64,000 bases of DNA from Colias croceus (Eukaryota; Arthropoda; Insecta; Lepidoptera; Pieridae): the NCBI RefSeq assembly GCF_905220415.1, contig NC_059566.1, positions 2,666,001-2,730,000 of the forward strand, written 5' to 3'. The notes under the pieces were generated by a model. It saw nothing but the letters and a program-made list of their open reading frames with translations, searched no databases and was not told the DNA's origin. Each line of letters starts with the position of its first letter. The stretch's first letter is position 1. Positions 10,913 through 24,800 of this stretch are shown here, piece by piece. Position numbers and translations under genes: made by a program.

Positions 10913-12407
10913 CAAGAAGCTTATATCTTATACACTGGAGATTTCGGTATGAACATTTGACGTGTAACAAGAAAATTGTTGTGTTTTATCACTTTCACAC
11001 CTAACTTGGTATTGCCACTGTTAATACGAAGTTTTCCCAAGGCTACTATGTATGCCGTAATATTCTGTGCAAAAGGTTAGTTTTTGTACATGAGTTTGTT
11101 GATAAATTGCCAACAACGTCATTCAGAAGCATTGTTGGATGAGACAATTATTATTTCTGCTAAATAAAATAAGTATCGGACCAATTATTAAAAAGCGATA
11201 CTCCCTGATTATGGGTAGTTACCATAATAAAATTGTAGCAACTCTCACTTTGACAATATGGCATAAGTGTCAAAAAAATTGCGTCGCTTCGAATATTTAA
11301 GTTAATATTGTTGCGTATTTAATAAATATTTTCCGAATATAAATAATGTATTGCATTGTGAAAAATTGCAGAAGTGTTTGGACACCAAATTCTGGCATAG
11401 AATTTCACAGGCAAGTGTATATTTACGTTATTTACAATATTCCTCAATACTGCTGCATTTACCTGTTAAGAATCATTTCAATGGCAAAAATTGTAAAATT
11501 TTGCATCATTTTAGAAAGCAGTCATGTTAAATTTGTTATTTTCCTAATACTTTATCATTTTTCAACAAGTTTTCAATAAACAAAATAAACAAGTAAGGTA
11601 ACCATGATGACGAGTTTTTATGGATAGTGAAGAGAATATATTGTAATAACAATATTATGATGAAATTTAGAACACCATTTTCAAGATTTTTACTAGTAAT
11701 GAAACAACACTCGACATCGGTATTGCACTCATAATATGTAATTCTAAGATTGTTCGTTTTTACATTGAAATTTATACTTTTTTAACTTACCTCATATTTT
11801 TTGTTTTAGGTATTTCAGCTTTCCAAAAAGGAAAATAAAAAGAAATATATACGTGCCCATCAAGGGTAAAATTACTGAGGATTACGACCCCGAAAAAAAT
11901 ACCTTTTGAAAAATAAACTTAGTTGTGCAAGGCGTTTATTATAAACAGTTTTTCTTTGATGATTTTGGCTTGAAATTGACCCATCGAAGCAACGCGTTTA
12001 AAAAGAAAGATCTGAGTAGCTTACAATTTGGTAAACAGCATCTGATGCAAAACACAACTTTCCTCTATTTACAAAGGATGTTAATGCTATATATCGGTTC
12101 ATATCCAGGCTTTGTAGCCAAGAGTTATTTAAAACTATCATTCTATACCAATTAAAATTGTATGTACCTATAAAGTATGGCCAGTTATATTATAATATAA
12201 TTAATACTGTTAAAAATATATGTCGTTATTATTTATAGACCATGATTTTTAGTTTTTTCTATTTCGAAAAATCCTGAATATACAAACCAGTGTGGTCACC
12301 CACAGAAAGAGACAAAAAACAACACTGACGTCATTCAAGGTTATATTTTCTTGTGACAAGTCAATGGTCATAGTGCAATCTCCAGTGTATTAGATATAAG
12401 CTTCTTG
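10913..12407 (+). mobile_element. P-superfamily-like transposon remnant with THAP pieces and 8-bp TSD
   Basis: The element starts CAAGAAGCTTATATCTTATA and ends with the inverted repeat TATAAGCTTCTTG. It is flanked on both sides by ACTAATAG (10905-10912 and 12408-12415). Inside, pieces of a THAP zinc-finger domain are readable: MYCIVKNCRSVWTPNSG at 11346, SKKENKKKYIRAH near 11825, and YYKQFFFDDF plus AFKKKDL near 11935-12005. No intact transposase remains. The THAP domain with an 8-bp TSD fits the P-element superfamily. The 229-bp palindrome at 33825 shares its ends. Confidence 0.7.
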
Positions 12408-12509
12408 ACTAATAGACGCACATATTCCCATAATATCTACCAGTGTATCAAAATGTCATTTTTTACTCATTTTCCTCCCTTCAATATACCATTACGTACG
12501 GTATAAACT

Positions 12510-12650
12510 AATATTTTGACAAAAAATTCAGTGTACATACTTCTAAGGTACCTACCTACCTATAAACAATATTTTGACAAAAAAAAACATTTTGACAAAA
12601 AAAACGCAGTGTACATACTTCTAAAGCATAAACAATATTTTGACAAAAAA
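12510..12650. repeat. Short imperfect tandem repeat
   Basis: The block cagtgtacatacttctaa ... aacaatattttgacaaaaaa recurs two to three times just downstream of the Tudor gene's stop. Confidence 0.5.
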
Positions 12651-12692
12651 AAAAGTTTTTTTTTTTTTAATTTTTCATTATTATCATCCCGT

Positions 12693-12856
12693 TTAAACCC
12701 CCATAGCCGCCAAAAGCTCTGGGGCATCAGCCTCATACACTTCTTCCTCTGTCTTCAAACAATTCTTTAGTTTCAAAATGCCATGCCCGTTGCTATCTAG
12801 CCGTAAGTAATGTATGGCTTTTTGCAGCATGGCGGGTGTAGGGTTTTGCGGAAAAC
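12693..12856 (-). CDS. Tudor gene terminal coding exon
   Basis: After tttacag reads FPQNPTPAMLQKAIHYLRLD, GILKLKNCLKTEEEVYEAD, ending AAMGV and TAA at 12695-12693. It closes the Tudor 4 fold. The preceding 4.8-kb intron carries the Harbinger and P-type elements. Confidence 0.85.
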
Positions 12857-15800
12857 CTGTAAAATTTTAAATGCTATTAATTATTCGTTGAAGTGATCTT
12901 TAGGCGCGTTGAGAGTAAAATTTCAAGGTCGCGTCATGGTAACATCGTCACGTCATGGAGTAAGGGGGCGATTTTGGTATCTTTGTAAGTTTCACTTCTG
13001 ACACGTGCGCTCGGCACACTCGCTCTTTTTTATTACTTGCTTTATTATATTTAGAAAGGTAATACCATTCAAATGACTTATTTCAGTTTAATATGTTAGC
13101 AATATTACGTCCTCTGGGTTCTGGCAGTAACTTTTAAAATCTTAACTTATATTTTTTATTACACTTTACTATGCTAGTTAATAATAAAAATTATTTAAAA
13201 GTAAAACTTTTAGCTAAACTAGCACAGAGGGCGGCCTTATCACTAAAGAGTGATCTCTTCTAGGCATCCTCTAATGCGAGGGTAATTTCGTTTATCTGAT
13301 TTATGCCCGGTTCCTATATTTGAAAAACGATCCGTTTTAGTTACGAATAGTAGTATAATTAACCAAGCGTAAGCGAAAATCGTTCCTATAAAAAACGTCT
13401 CGTCAAGCAACTTACCGACGGCTTCCTACTGACGGATGGGAGGGTTACTATTAACGAACGGTAAGCACATTGTATGGAGAAGACAGTTTATCGCGTTCCT
13501 ATAAATATTTTTAATGTCATTATGCTGTCAAAGTTACTATTCGTATAGCATTTTGTTTACCCGTCGATTTCGGGCGGTTAAATTCTTACTATTTCATTGT
13601 TTCCGCTTCAATATCGAAATGTGGAGTTCAGATAGTGATAGAGAAGTGTTTAATATTATATCGAATTTCGGAAGAAGATAGTGGGCGTGAAAGAGTATAT
13701 ATTATAGAGAAGGAGTGGATTTTTTTGCGACCCTGGATTCTCACGAATTTCAATTGAGATTTCGACTTGATAAAGAATCTGTTGAACAATTACTTCTTGA
13801 AATTTATCCAGACGTACGAATAAAAGGAGCCAGGTTAGTTTAATGGAGGCATTAATATTATACCAAACACGTCTAACCTTATTACATACCTAATTTAGGT
13901 ATGTTGTCATTTCAGGAATCATGGGGTATCTCCATAACATCAATTACTGTTGACGCTGAGGTTCTATGCTTTAGGCACAATATCGATATCAGTGGCAGAC
14001 CTATTTCCCTTGGTCACGGCATCACGCGTGAACGGGTGGACCGATTTCGATAATTATTTTTTTATAATGTTCCTTGAAGTACGAGGATGGTTATTATGGA
14101 AAGAAAACATAAACATGTACCAAGGGCGAAGCCGGGGCGGACCACTAGTATATATATGTGTCTATGTTTGCAATGTAGAAATCAATTTTTTAAACATTGT
14201 ATTGTAAATAATAAAAAATAAATAAAAGTACATAATAAAATGGAATAAAAGTTTTATTTCTTTATAACTATGTTTAATTTTACATAGTAATATGTAACCA
14301 CATAATATATGCCAAAAAACTGTCCTGTGATTCTTACGCGACAACCCTCCATCGATTATCATCTTCTATATTATATTCCTTAACGCTGTAATAGGCTCTC
14401 TGAACTAAATACATTTTTTACATAAGATTTACATTTAGCACTAACAAATTCTTTTTCTACCGTGTGTCTAGATATATTGCTTAATAATATACAAAAATTA
14501 ATTAGTTATTGTGTGTTCAGTATTTCAAGAGCGAAGCCGGGGCGGACCACTAGTATATATATGTGTCTATGTTTGCAATGTAGAAATCAATTTTTTAAAC
14601 ATTGTATTGTAAATAATAAAAAATAAATAAAAGTACATAATAAAATGGAATAAAAGTTTTATTTCTTTATAACTATGTTTAATTTTACATAGTAATATGT
14701 AACCACATAATATATGCCAAAAAACTGTCCTGTGATTCTTACGCGACAACCCTCCATCGATTATCATCTTCTATATTATATTCCTTAACGCTGTAATAGG
14801 CTCTCTGAACTAAATACATTTTTTACATAAGATTTACATTTAGCACTAACAAATTCTTTTTCTACCGTGTGTCTAGATATATTGCTTAATAATATACAAA
14901 AATTAATTAGTTATTGTGTGTTCAGTATTTCAAGAGCGAAGCCGGGGCGGACCACTAGTATATTTATATGTATGTCTATGTTTGCAATGTAGAAATCAAT
15001 TTTTTAAACATTGTATTGTAAATAATAAAAAATAAATAAAAGTACATAATAAAATGGAATAAGTTTTATTTCTTTATTACAGTTTAATTTTACATAGTAA
15101 TATGTAACTACATAATATATGCCAAAGAACTGTCCTGTGATTCTTACACGACAACCCTCCATCGATTATCATCTTCTATATTATATTCCTTAACGCTGTA
15201 ATAGGCTCTCTGAACTAAATACATTTTTTACATAAGATTTACATTTAGCACTACCTAACAAATTCTTTTTCTACCGTATGTCTAGATATATTGCTTAATA
15301 ATATACAAAAATTAATTAGTTATTGTGTGTTCAGTATTTCAATTATTGTGTGTTCAGTATTTCAATTATTTCTTCATAATATTTGTCCATCATCCTTATT
15401 ATGTTTGAATTTTTTGGCTGAAAATAAAAAGTTTTCCTGGTAGGTATTTGACCAATTTTTGCATTAAATGTGTTGGTCAACGAAGTCCAACATTCATCCT
15501 TTAATTTATTCGTAGAAGCATTAGTCTCCTTACTGGTTATAATAATTGAGCAATCTCGTCTTTACTCATAGCCTTCTTCGATTTCTGTAACAGAAATATA
15601 TGTTTGACTTTAAAAGTGTCCGAAGCAAAAAGTAAGCGGCAGACGATTTTAAAGAAGAAATATAAAGGCGTACTTACCGGCGTAATATCCATTTTTAATA
15701 AATTTATAAACAGTGGTCGTTGTATTGTTATTCTTTAATTATAAAACTTGACAATGAATCATCAATCAACAATGAATGACAATAATTTGACAACTGACAA

Positions 15801-18800
15801 GCAATGCACGCGTGCGCGAGAAAAACGTTCCGTTTTTGCTTTCTGTGTAACGCATTAGGTTGTTTAGAAGGAAAATTATCACGCAGATGTCTACAAATAT
15901 ATAGTTCTTTAGTATTAGTTCTTTATTAATAAGAAACTTTATTCTTAAAGTTTATAATTCGGCTGTATATTTAACTTATTTTGTCCTGAATTTTGTGTTA
16001 TTTTAATTTCAATTTGGCTTATAACGAAACGCACATCTGTGAGTGAAGAGGGCTCGGTATTTTTATGACCAACGGATGTCCGTCGATAGCACGTCAAGAA
16101 ATAAAATTGTGGAACGGTAATAACGACTCGTAGTTAGTTCTAGAAAAACGGATAGTAGCTTTGATACTATGACGATCCGTTGAATATAGGAACCGGGCAT
16201 TAGATGACCACAGAACAGTAAGAACATAATAGAAGTGCGATGTGGGCGTGGCCCACGTGTCACTAGTAAGGTAAGATCACCTAACTCGCTCTCAGTTGTG
16301 CGCAGAAAAATATTCGAGTCGGTTGTCAGCTGTCAAACCTTATTTCCATATTTATTCATTATTTAGAGCGTTTTGTTCGGTATTAGAGTGGAAAAATGAT
16401 AGCAGACGAAATAATATCAGCAATCGAGGCATTTCATACCATCGGTAAGTCTTATTTTAATTTATTTTAAATATATTTTACGTTACAACTTCGCTTGTCA
16501 TAATTTGTCAAAAATTTATAAAAATATTAAGTCAAAATGAACCTTAATCCATAAGAAATAAGTACTAATATAGATTGAACAGCAAACAAGACTTTCTGGA
16601 ATATTATTGCAATAAACAAACGAATGTTGGATTAGTGATGCATGTGGCGCATATCGACAGTATCGATACTTTAGAAAAGACAAACATTATAAATATTAAA
16701 TTTTATTCTATTTTTCCTTAGATTTCATTTGTCCTATTTATTTATAGATTTTCGAAAGAACCTAATTTAAAAGAGAAATGGATAATAAATGCAACGTGAC
16801 GAGTTAACTGGATGCCGAACAGCAATAAGCAGTCTAACAAAGGCCACCGATACATCAAACCTACGGCAGTTCCAAGATTTAAAATAATGCATATTTTCTG
16901 TTTGTTTTGTAAATATAGATTTATACTATTCTATTTCGCTTTTTTATTTAAATATAATAATATGAAAAGACGTACTTAGTAGTAATAAACATACTCCAAA
17001 ATGTGACACATTATCCTATACTCATATAATAGAAAGAAAAAAAAATGCACAAAAATATATTTATTTGTGAATTATCGATAACAAGGTTGACATCCCTTAG
17101 AGCATAGCATCAGGTTAATGTCAAGTTAATGTCATTAATTTAGAGTGACACAAATTTCAACCTTATTTCTATGTGTTGAGGTTCAAAGTTATATCTATCG
17201 AAAATTAACGCCCTCTGTTGTGGAGTAGCTGAATGTTTTCGAATTTGGAATTTCTGAGCAAAGAGAAACAAAACAGCTAATATACCTAGGGATGTTATAC
17301 TAAAATAAACCGTAACATAGTGATTTAGGGTACATATTGAAATGCTGAATTTATAACCTTAGTCGGTTTTTACTTAAATTAAGCTGTCCAATCAAAGGCA
17401 TAGTTTACTTGTAGTGTACTGTATAACTATCGGTTTAAATGTGTGGTTTTGGCGACACTGGTTTTCATACTAATTATGACATTATAGCACTTCTATTATG
17501 TTCTTACTGTTCTGTGTAGATGACATTTGGTATAGAGATATATTCGGTATGTTCGATACCGGAAATCACACAGGAATGCGGATTTTTCTTTGATGAACTT
17601 TGCTCTGCCTTAGTATCATCACTTAGGGGTATAAAAAATAGATGTTGCCCGATGATATATAGAGAAGGCGGGATATATTACCTCGAATCTGCAACAGCGA
17701 GGCTAAAGCCGGCAGCCCCTTCACAAACTCGGGCAATATTTTCCTTATCTCCCCCACGGGCACATCACAAACCCCGCCCGCGTCCACAAAGCACACTTGT
17801 GCTAACTGCCCGCCTGCCCCTTGACATTGTTCTAAGAGTACAGCTCGGGACCAGGGTCCGTCTGGAAAAAGCAAAAAAAAAAAATCTATAGGTATGCAAC
17901 TTTACGGAAATACGTCGAATCACGCGTGGCGTTTAAATCAAACTGTTGTATTGTCACCGATCCTTGATAAGTGTACAAAGTTTGAATTAAATCTGTCCGT
18001 TTAAAATCAAAATCGAGTGTAAAGAAGTCGGTTACATACAAACATACAGGTAAAGCTAATAACAGCTATAAGTGTAAAAAAAGACGTGTGGCACTCGGGG
18101 ACTGCCGCGGTAAAGCTATTGCATAGCATGCCTTCCCCAAGGGGGGGGGGGGGTAAGGTTTTTTCGTTACGGAATTTCTGGATTCAGTCCCCGCGCTCAA
18201 GGCCCGCGATAGAAGCTATGCAATAAAATAACTTACTCGGAGATGTTCGAGCTATGCACAGTTCTTCTGGCTTCGGTAAATATGGCTCCTTGCATAAATC
18301 ACTGTTGCAGTAATCAGCAATCTGTAAAAAATAAAATAAATTAAATTAAAAACTTCCAACTCATATGTTTATAATTTTATAAATTCGAACATACATATCC
18401 ATATTAATATTATAAATGCGAAAGTAACTCTGTCTGTCTGTCTGTTACACAATCACGCCCTAACTACGGAACCGATTTGCATAAAATTTGGTACCTATAG
18501 AGATATTTTGAGAAGTACCCGAGAAAGGACATAGGATAGGTTTTATCCCGGAAATCCCACGGGAACGGGAACTATGCGGGTTTTTCTTTATCTGCGCGGG
18601 CGAAGCTGCAGGTGGAAAGCTTGTCTTAATATATATAAATCTTATGTCACAATGTTTGTCCTCAATGGACTCCTAAACCACTTAACCGATTATAATAAAA
18701 TTCGCACACCATGTGCAGTTCGATCCAACTTGAGAGATAGGATAGTTTAAATCTCAAATCGTTTTAGAGAAAGCGGGCGAAGCCGCGGGCGGTAACCTAG

Positions 18801-21800
18801 TTTCTTTTATAAATTTTAATTTTCGTTTTTGTTCGTTGCATATTTATAGTTCGTTTCAAACTTATTGGCGGTTCGGAAGTTAGCTGCGAATGCACGAACG
18901 CGCAGGTATCCAACTCTAACGTTCCAATAATATCTAAAACTAGCTGCTCCACGCGGTTTCACACCTGTTGCTCCACTCCTGTCGGTCGTAGCATGATGAT
19001 ATATAGCCTATAACCTTCCTTGATAAATGAGCTATCTAACACCGAAAGAATTTTTCAAAACGGACCAGTAGTTCCCGAGATTAGCGCGTTCAAACAAACA
19101 AACTCTTGCGCTTTATAATATTAGTACAGATTGTTTTCTGCGCATCAGATCGTTCCATGTTCCGAGCCGCCATTAAGTTTGAATCGTATTGTACATTGTT
19201 GTTTTTTCTTTTTATTGAAGTGAAACTTCTTTATCGGGGTTGGAAAAAAATTTAGTGTAACATTTTGTTCGTTACGCGTGACATTCTTCCGTTACGCGCC
19301 ATCTTTTTCGTATCCCTACCACGCGTGATTCGTATTTCTGTAAAGTTGCATATAGTAAATTATTTTTTGAAAAATAAGGTCATAAAGAAGTTTCACTTCT
19401 TACGTGTGTACAGTACACGCACACATTCTTATTTTTGTGTGTCGGATTAAATGTTTTCCTTTCTTTCCCTTACCTGTTTGTTCAGCGCGGTCAGCACGTG
19501 GTCAGCATGCTGGCAGTCAGCGGGACAGCCGGATATCACACCGCCCTCTATCGTGCTGTGATCCAGCACTTTGAGTGTTAGATCTCCCTTCGGTAACTTC
19601 ACTACATCAAGCTCGGTGAACATGAGCGGTTCTAGGTCTGGAAATAAACAAACCGATTTATACCAGGGATCTGTCACTTTAATAGTTGTCTATGTGAAAT
19701 ACGACAAAACCAGATTAAAGAGATCCCGCGCTTAAAGTTAAACTCTGTCTGAAGTTCTTTGTGGTAAGAAGATAGATTTTAATCACTACATAGTATAAAA
19801 CAAAGTCGCTTTCTCTGTCCCATAAATAAATAAAATAAATAAATAAAATTTCTTTATTTGCATAATGTGTGTACAAAGATAGCAATATTACTTATACTTA
19901 GGTAGAATCAACACATTAGCCATAAATGGCGTGCAAATTCCGCAACATTATTTTATATAAAAAGTACATTATTTCATTGTCACATGATAAAATTTACACA
20001 TTTTATATTATATTCATTATTCAAAATTAAACATAATATGTTACAAATTTAAATATTCAGATACATTATAGAAATTTTTGTTATTTAGCCACTCATATAG
20101 TTTTGTCTTAAAAGGACCGATATTTAACATTTTTATAGTTTCGGGAAGTTTATTAAATATACGAATACACATAGCATGACAATTTTTGGTATACAAAGTG
20201 GTCCTGGGTGTTTTATTGTAAACAAGTCTATCTGGATGACGGTGGTCGTGGCTGTATATTTCTTATCATATCCCTATGTACGCTTAAATCTTTAGAACTA
20301 CGCAACGGATTTTGTTCCATTTTTTTAAATAGATAGAGTGATTAAAGAGGAAGGTTTTAGTATATAATTTATTACGTTTTAGACAAAGCTGGCGCGTAAA
20401 GCTAGTTTCGTACTAAAACTACGGCCATCTGAACAGTTCATTTTAACGTCTGTTCATTTTAACTTAGTCTCATATTAGATTATGACACTGTTTCCACAGG
20501 AATTTACATTATAAACGCGAGCGAAACTGCGGCGCACACTTAGTTTTATTGAAGTTATACTTCTTTTGGCGCGATGGAGAAAAATGATAAGAGTGAATTT
20601 TTACGACGCCTAAATTTAACAGCATGAAGTTAGTTCTAGGTGGTATGAAAATTGATAACTATGTTCAAGTTGTATATTCTAGTATTTTTTTTCATACGCC
20701 AAAGAAGTATAACTTCTAACGCGTGTACATAAGTACACACACTCTTTTTTTATTATTTACTCACCAACAACATCAACACCGCTGTCTGCCATCTTCTTCC
20801 AACCGGGTGTACACAATTCAATTAATTTTTTATTAACACTCTCGTTGTTCTTCTCGACTGTAAGTATTACTTCGCTACCGCTTGGCGCGGTTTTAGCACC
20901 GTCTGGTAATGTCTGGAATGTTGGTAAAAAATAATAAAGATACCGCAATATATCTATACTAGTATTATAACGAGGAATTGTTTGTAATTATGTATGTATG
21001 TATGGTTTTCACGCATAAACTACTGGACCGATTTTGATGAAATTTGTCATAGACAATCTTTAGAACCTGACAAAGAACATAGGCTACCTTTTATTGGGAA
21101 ATATGTACCACGGGCGAAGCCGGGGCGGACCGCTAGTCAGTGTAGTAACGGTATTATAGTATAAGTAACAAATTAATTATTATGGTTGAGGGTAAAAACG
21201 TTTCTATTAAACAAATCAGTCTGTCGTTGAAGCCCGCCTTTCATTCACGTATCAATTACGAAAAATTTTATATAGAAATAGGAGCAGAAAAACTTTTTAC
21301 TTGTCTCTATTTAAATAAATACATATTATCTTAACAACAAAAAATTATATTACATCTTAATATATATAAATCTCGTGTCACAATGTTTGTCCTCAATGGA
21401 CTCCTAAACCACTTAACCGATTATAATAAAATTCGCACACAATGTGCAGTTCGATCCAACTTGAGAGATAGGATAGTTTAAATCTCAAATCGATTTAAAG
21501 AAAGCGGGCGAAGCCGCGGGCGGTAAGCTAGTAAATAATAAAAATGGGAAAATTCTGATTTCTAAAATCATTTTACCGCCTCCTTGGTACAGTGGTTGTC
21601 GCGTAAGCGTAGAACCGAGGGGTCCTGGGTTCGATTCCCGGTGGAGACGAAGAAAAAAAAATGTCTCGGTCTGGCAGGACACAGAAGGCTGATCACCTAC
21701 TTCTCTCTAAAGAAAATCGATCAGTGAAACAGATGTATAATGCATCTGCCCCATACCCCACTAGGGGACATGGGACTTCACTTTTTCTTATTGTAACTGT

Positions 21801-24800
21801 CTACATCAATTAGGCAGTCGTGTAGAATCGCAGTACATTCTTATTACATTCAAACTAATATTGAACCCAATGCCGTGTGTACATTTCTAAGAATATATTA
21901 TATTCTAACACTAAAATAAAAAAAATCTCACCAAAACGAGCTCAATCTCAGCATCCCTCAGCTTCTCCAAATACTCCCTGGCTTGTACGGTCAAAGTCAG
22001 ATTGTCCGCTTTAACTTTAACCAGAGAAACAACTGTTGGCATTTGGTCGAGGTCTAATTCTGGGGGGCACGGGTATAGATTCTCGAGTTGTGCTATTTCT
22101 ACGTTACCTGTAAGTGTAATAAATAAATTATAAAAAAATATTCATACTATATCTATACTAATATTATATAGCTGAAGAGTTTGTTTGTTTGAACGCGCTA
22201 ACCTCGGGAACTACGGTCCGATTTGAAAAATTCTTTCGGTGTTAGATATCCCATTTATCGAGGAAGGCTATAGGCTTGTATATCATCACGCTAAGACCAA
22301 CAGGAGCGGAGCAATTCGGGTAAAACCGCGGGCCTCAGCTAGTCCATACTAATATTATTATAAATGCGAAAGCTGGCTGTCTGTCTGTTACTGAATCACG
22401 CCGTAACTACTGAACCAATTTGCATGAAATTTGCTATAGATATATTTTGATATCGGAGAAAGGACATAGGATAGGTTTTATCCCGGAAATCACACGGGAA
22501 CGGGAACTATGCGGGTTTTCTTTTACTACGCGGGCGAAGCCGCCGGCGAAAAGCTAGTAAATAATAAATACCACTCACCATACTCAATATACTCCAGAAG
22601 ATATTTATTCTGCTTCACGCTCGTACGTTTAACTAGTGCCCTATAATGGTTGCCGTCTGTGAACTTGCTGATCACAACTTGTCCCTTATTCGGCGGTTGG
22701 TTCAGAGGTTTCGCTGCAATAAATATATAGTTTAAAATAATTATTTAACACGCTTTAACTTAAAAGTTTATGCAATTACTAGCGGTCCGCCCCGGCTTTG
22801 TTTGTCACTCTTTCACGCAAACACTACTGAACCGATTACAATGAAATTTAGTAAATAGGCAGCTGAAAACCCAGAAAAAGACATAGGCTACTTTTAATAT
22901 CGGAAATCCCACGGGAACTATGCGGGTTTTATCATTGAAAACGCGGGCGAAGCCGCGGTCAAAAATTTTGTAGGCTATAATTCGTTTATAAAAAATATTG
23001 ACACCTTAACTACTGAACCAATTTTCATGAAATTTGGTATTGAGATATTTTGATACCCGAGAAAGGACATAGGCTACTTTTTATCCCGGGAAAATGACGC
23101 AATCCAGGAAATCCCACTTGAACGGGAACTATGCGGGTTTTTCTTTGACTGCGCGGGCGAAGCCGCGTGTGGAAAGCTAGTTGATTATAAATACATACCA
23201 TTCCTGCCAAAAAGTAGAGCATCTTGCAACGCAGAATTATACCTAACAGTAGTGCTACTGTCCGCCACTCTGACGTACATACAATCTAGCGCAGTAGCGT
23301 CCACGAGTAGCACCCGAGTGTTTGCGCTGACACACGCACGCGATACTTGCGGTATTGTTGCAGATACTGGAAAAAAATATATTTTAGAACGAAAAAACAT
23401 TTAATTCAACATACAAACTTAAAAATAAAAACACAGATAAAAAAGAATATCAAGTGACATTATGATATGATATGAAAAAACACATTTTACTTAAAAATGA
23501 GAAATGGAATCGACACAACTTTGGCCAAGAGTCTGTTAACTTCGTAACATATCGAAAATGAAGCTTCGATCGATAAAAACAATTAGAATCACGATCCTAT
23601 ACAAAAAGCATACAGTAAAAAATATTTCCTCAAATGTGTTTTTTTTATTGTAGCTTATTAGCATCTTTGTATAGTCACCAATCTATACTATATATTATAT
23701 ATTTTATTAATATATACTTAATATTATAAAGCTGCTGAGTTTGTTTGAACGCGCTAATGTCTGGAAGTGCTGATCTGATTTGAAAACTTATCTCGGTGTT
23801 AGATAGCCCATTTATTGAGCGAGGCTATCACGCTAAGACCAACAGGAGCGGAGCAATGCGGGTAAAACTGCGGGGCACAGCTAGTAATTTATAAAAAATC
23901 AAATATCTAAACACACCAACCGTAACACTTGGCACTTGAACTTCCGGCAGCCATCTTGTGGTATGGAGTCCAACTGTTTTGATACTAATATTATACATGC
24001 AAAAGTGTTTGTTTGTCTTTTACGTCGCACCTGAGCAATTCTATAGTGTTTTGTTGTGTCTGGAGATAGTTGTCCTTTATAGTCTTAGAGCATTAAACCA
24101 ACCGGAGTGGCCATTGGCAGGCGTTCCCCGCTCGCCAAAGGTTTGAGTACGCGTTACATACCTGTTATATAAAACTAGTTGACGCGCGCCCAACGCCATT
24201 TTGCTAATGTCAGTGAACGTGAAAAAACCGGAGCGAAATATGCCAAATTGAAGTGAATTTACGTGTAAGAAGTGGTCAGAAACGTGGAATGTAATTAAGG
24301 ATAATGTTACTTTTCATCTGTAAGTACTTTTACATCAAAATATTGTGAAATATTGCAGCAAATTTGCAAAATACTGAAATATATTGTCAATGTAAAAGTG
24401 TTGCCACATAATGGTACTACATCCACTTTTGGGTAAATTTTAAAATACGTAGACTGTTTTAATATTTAATTATAACTTTTATCACCGTTCATATTTGTTA
24501 TTATAGAGTAATAAAATTTAGCCAAAGAAACCATAAATAACGTGAAGTATAATTTGTATAAACTTTATGAATTAATGATAAATACCGTTTGCAAATTCAT
24601 TTATTGTTTATCTCCAACACATGTTTTTCTTTAATATTTTATAGTATACTAAGTTTAAGTTTGTATTTTATTAATTATAATGCAATTACTTACGTTCGTA
24701 ACATGTACGTAAAAAGGCATTTTTAATTCGTTATTCTGGTATCACTGCATAAAAATTAGGGATGGGACGGTAAAAGAATAATATCGATATAAATATTATC

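Larger units (their letters stand above)
13304..16199 (+). mobile_element. PIF/Harbinger-type transposon remnant, TSD TTA
   Basis: Ends TGCCCGGTTCCTATATT and AATATAGGAACCGGGCA, flanked by TTA on both sides (13301-13303, 16200-16202), typical of PIF/Harbinger. Near the left end a transposase N-terminus is readable: DFFATLDSHEFQLRFRLDKE then SVEQLLLEIYPDVRI (about 13720-13832). Near the right end on the minus strand is a Myb/SANT-like second protein (WTSLTNTFNAKIGQIPTR, about 15350-15500). The middle of the transposase has been replaced by a Helitron end and a 405-bp triplication. Confidence 0.75.

Noticed and set aside
14162..14767. Two identical 66-codon minus-strand frames
   Set aside because: They arise from the 405-bp tandem repeat; the third copy does not keep the frame.
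17520..17891. Plus-strand frame of 123 codons
   Set aside because: Antisense to Tudor exon 30 and spans its splice sites.
21577..21650. Functional tRNA gene
   Set aside because: A and B boxes are present, but the cloverleaf is degraded and the same head plus body recurs, so it is a SINE.
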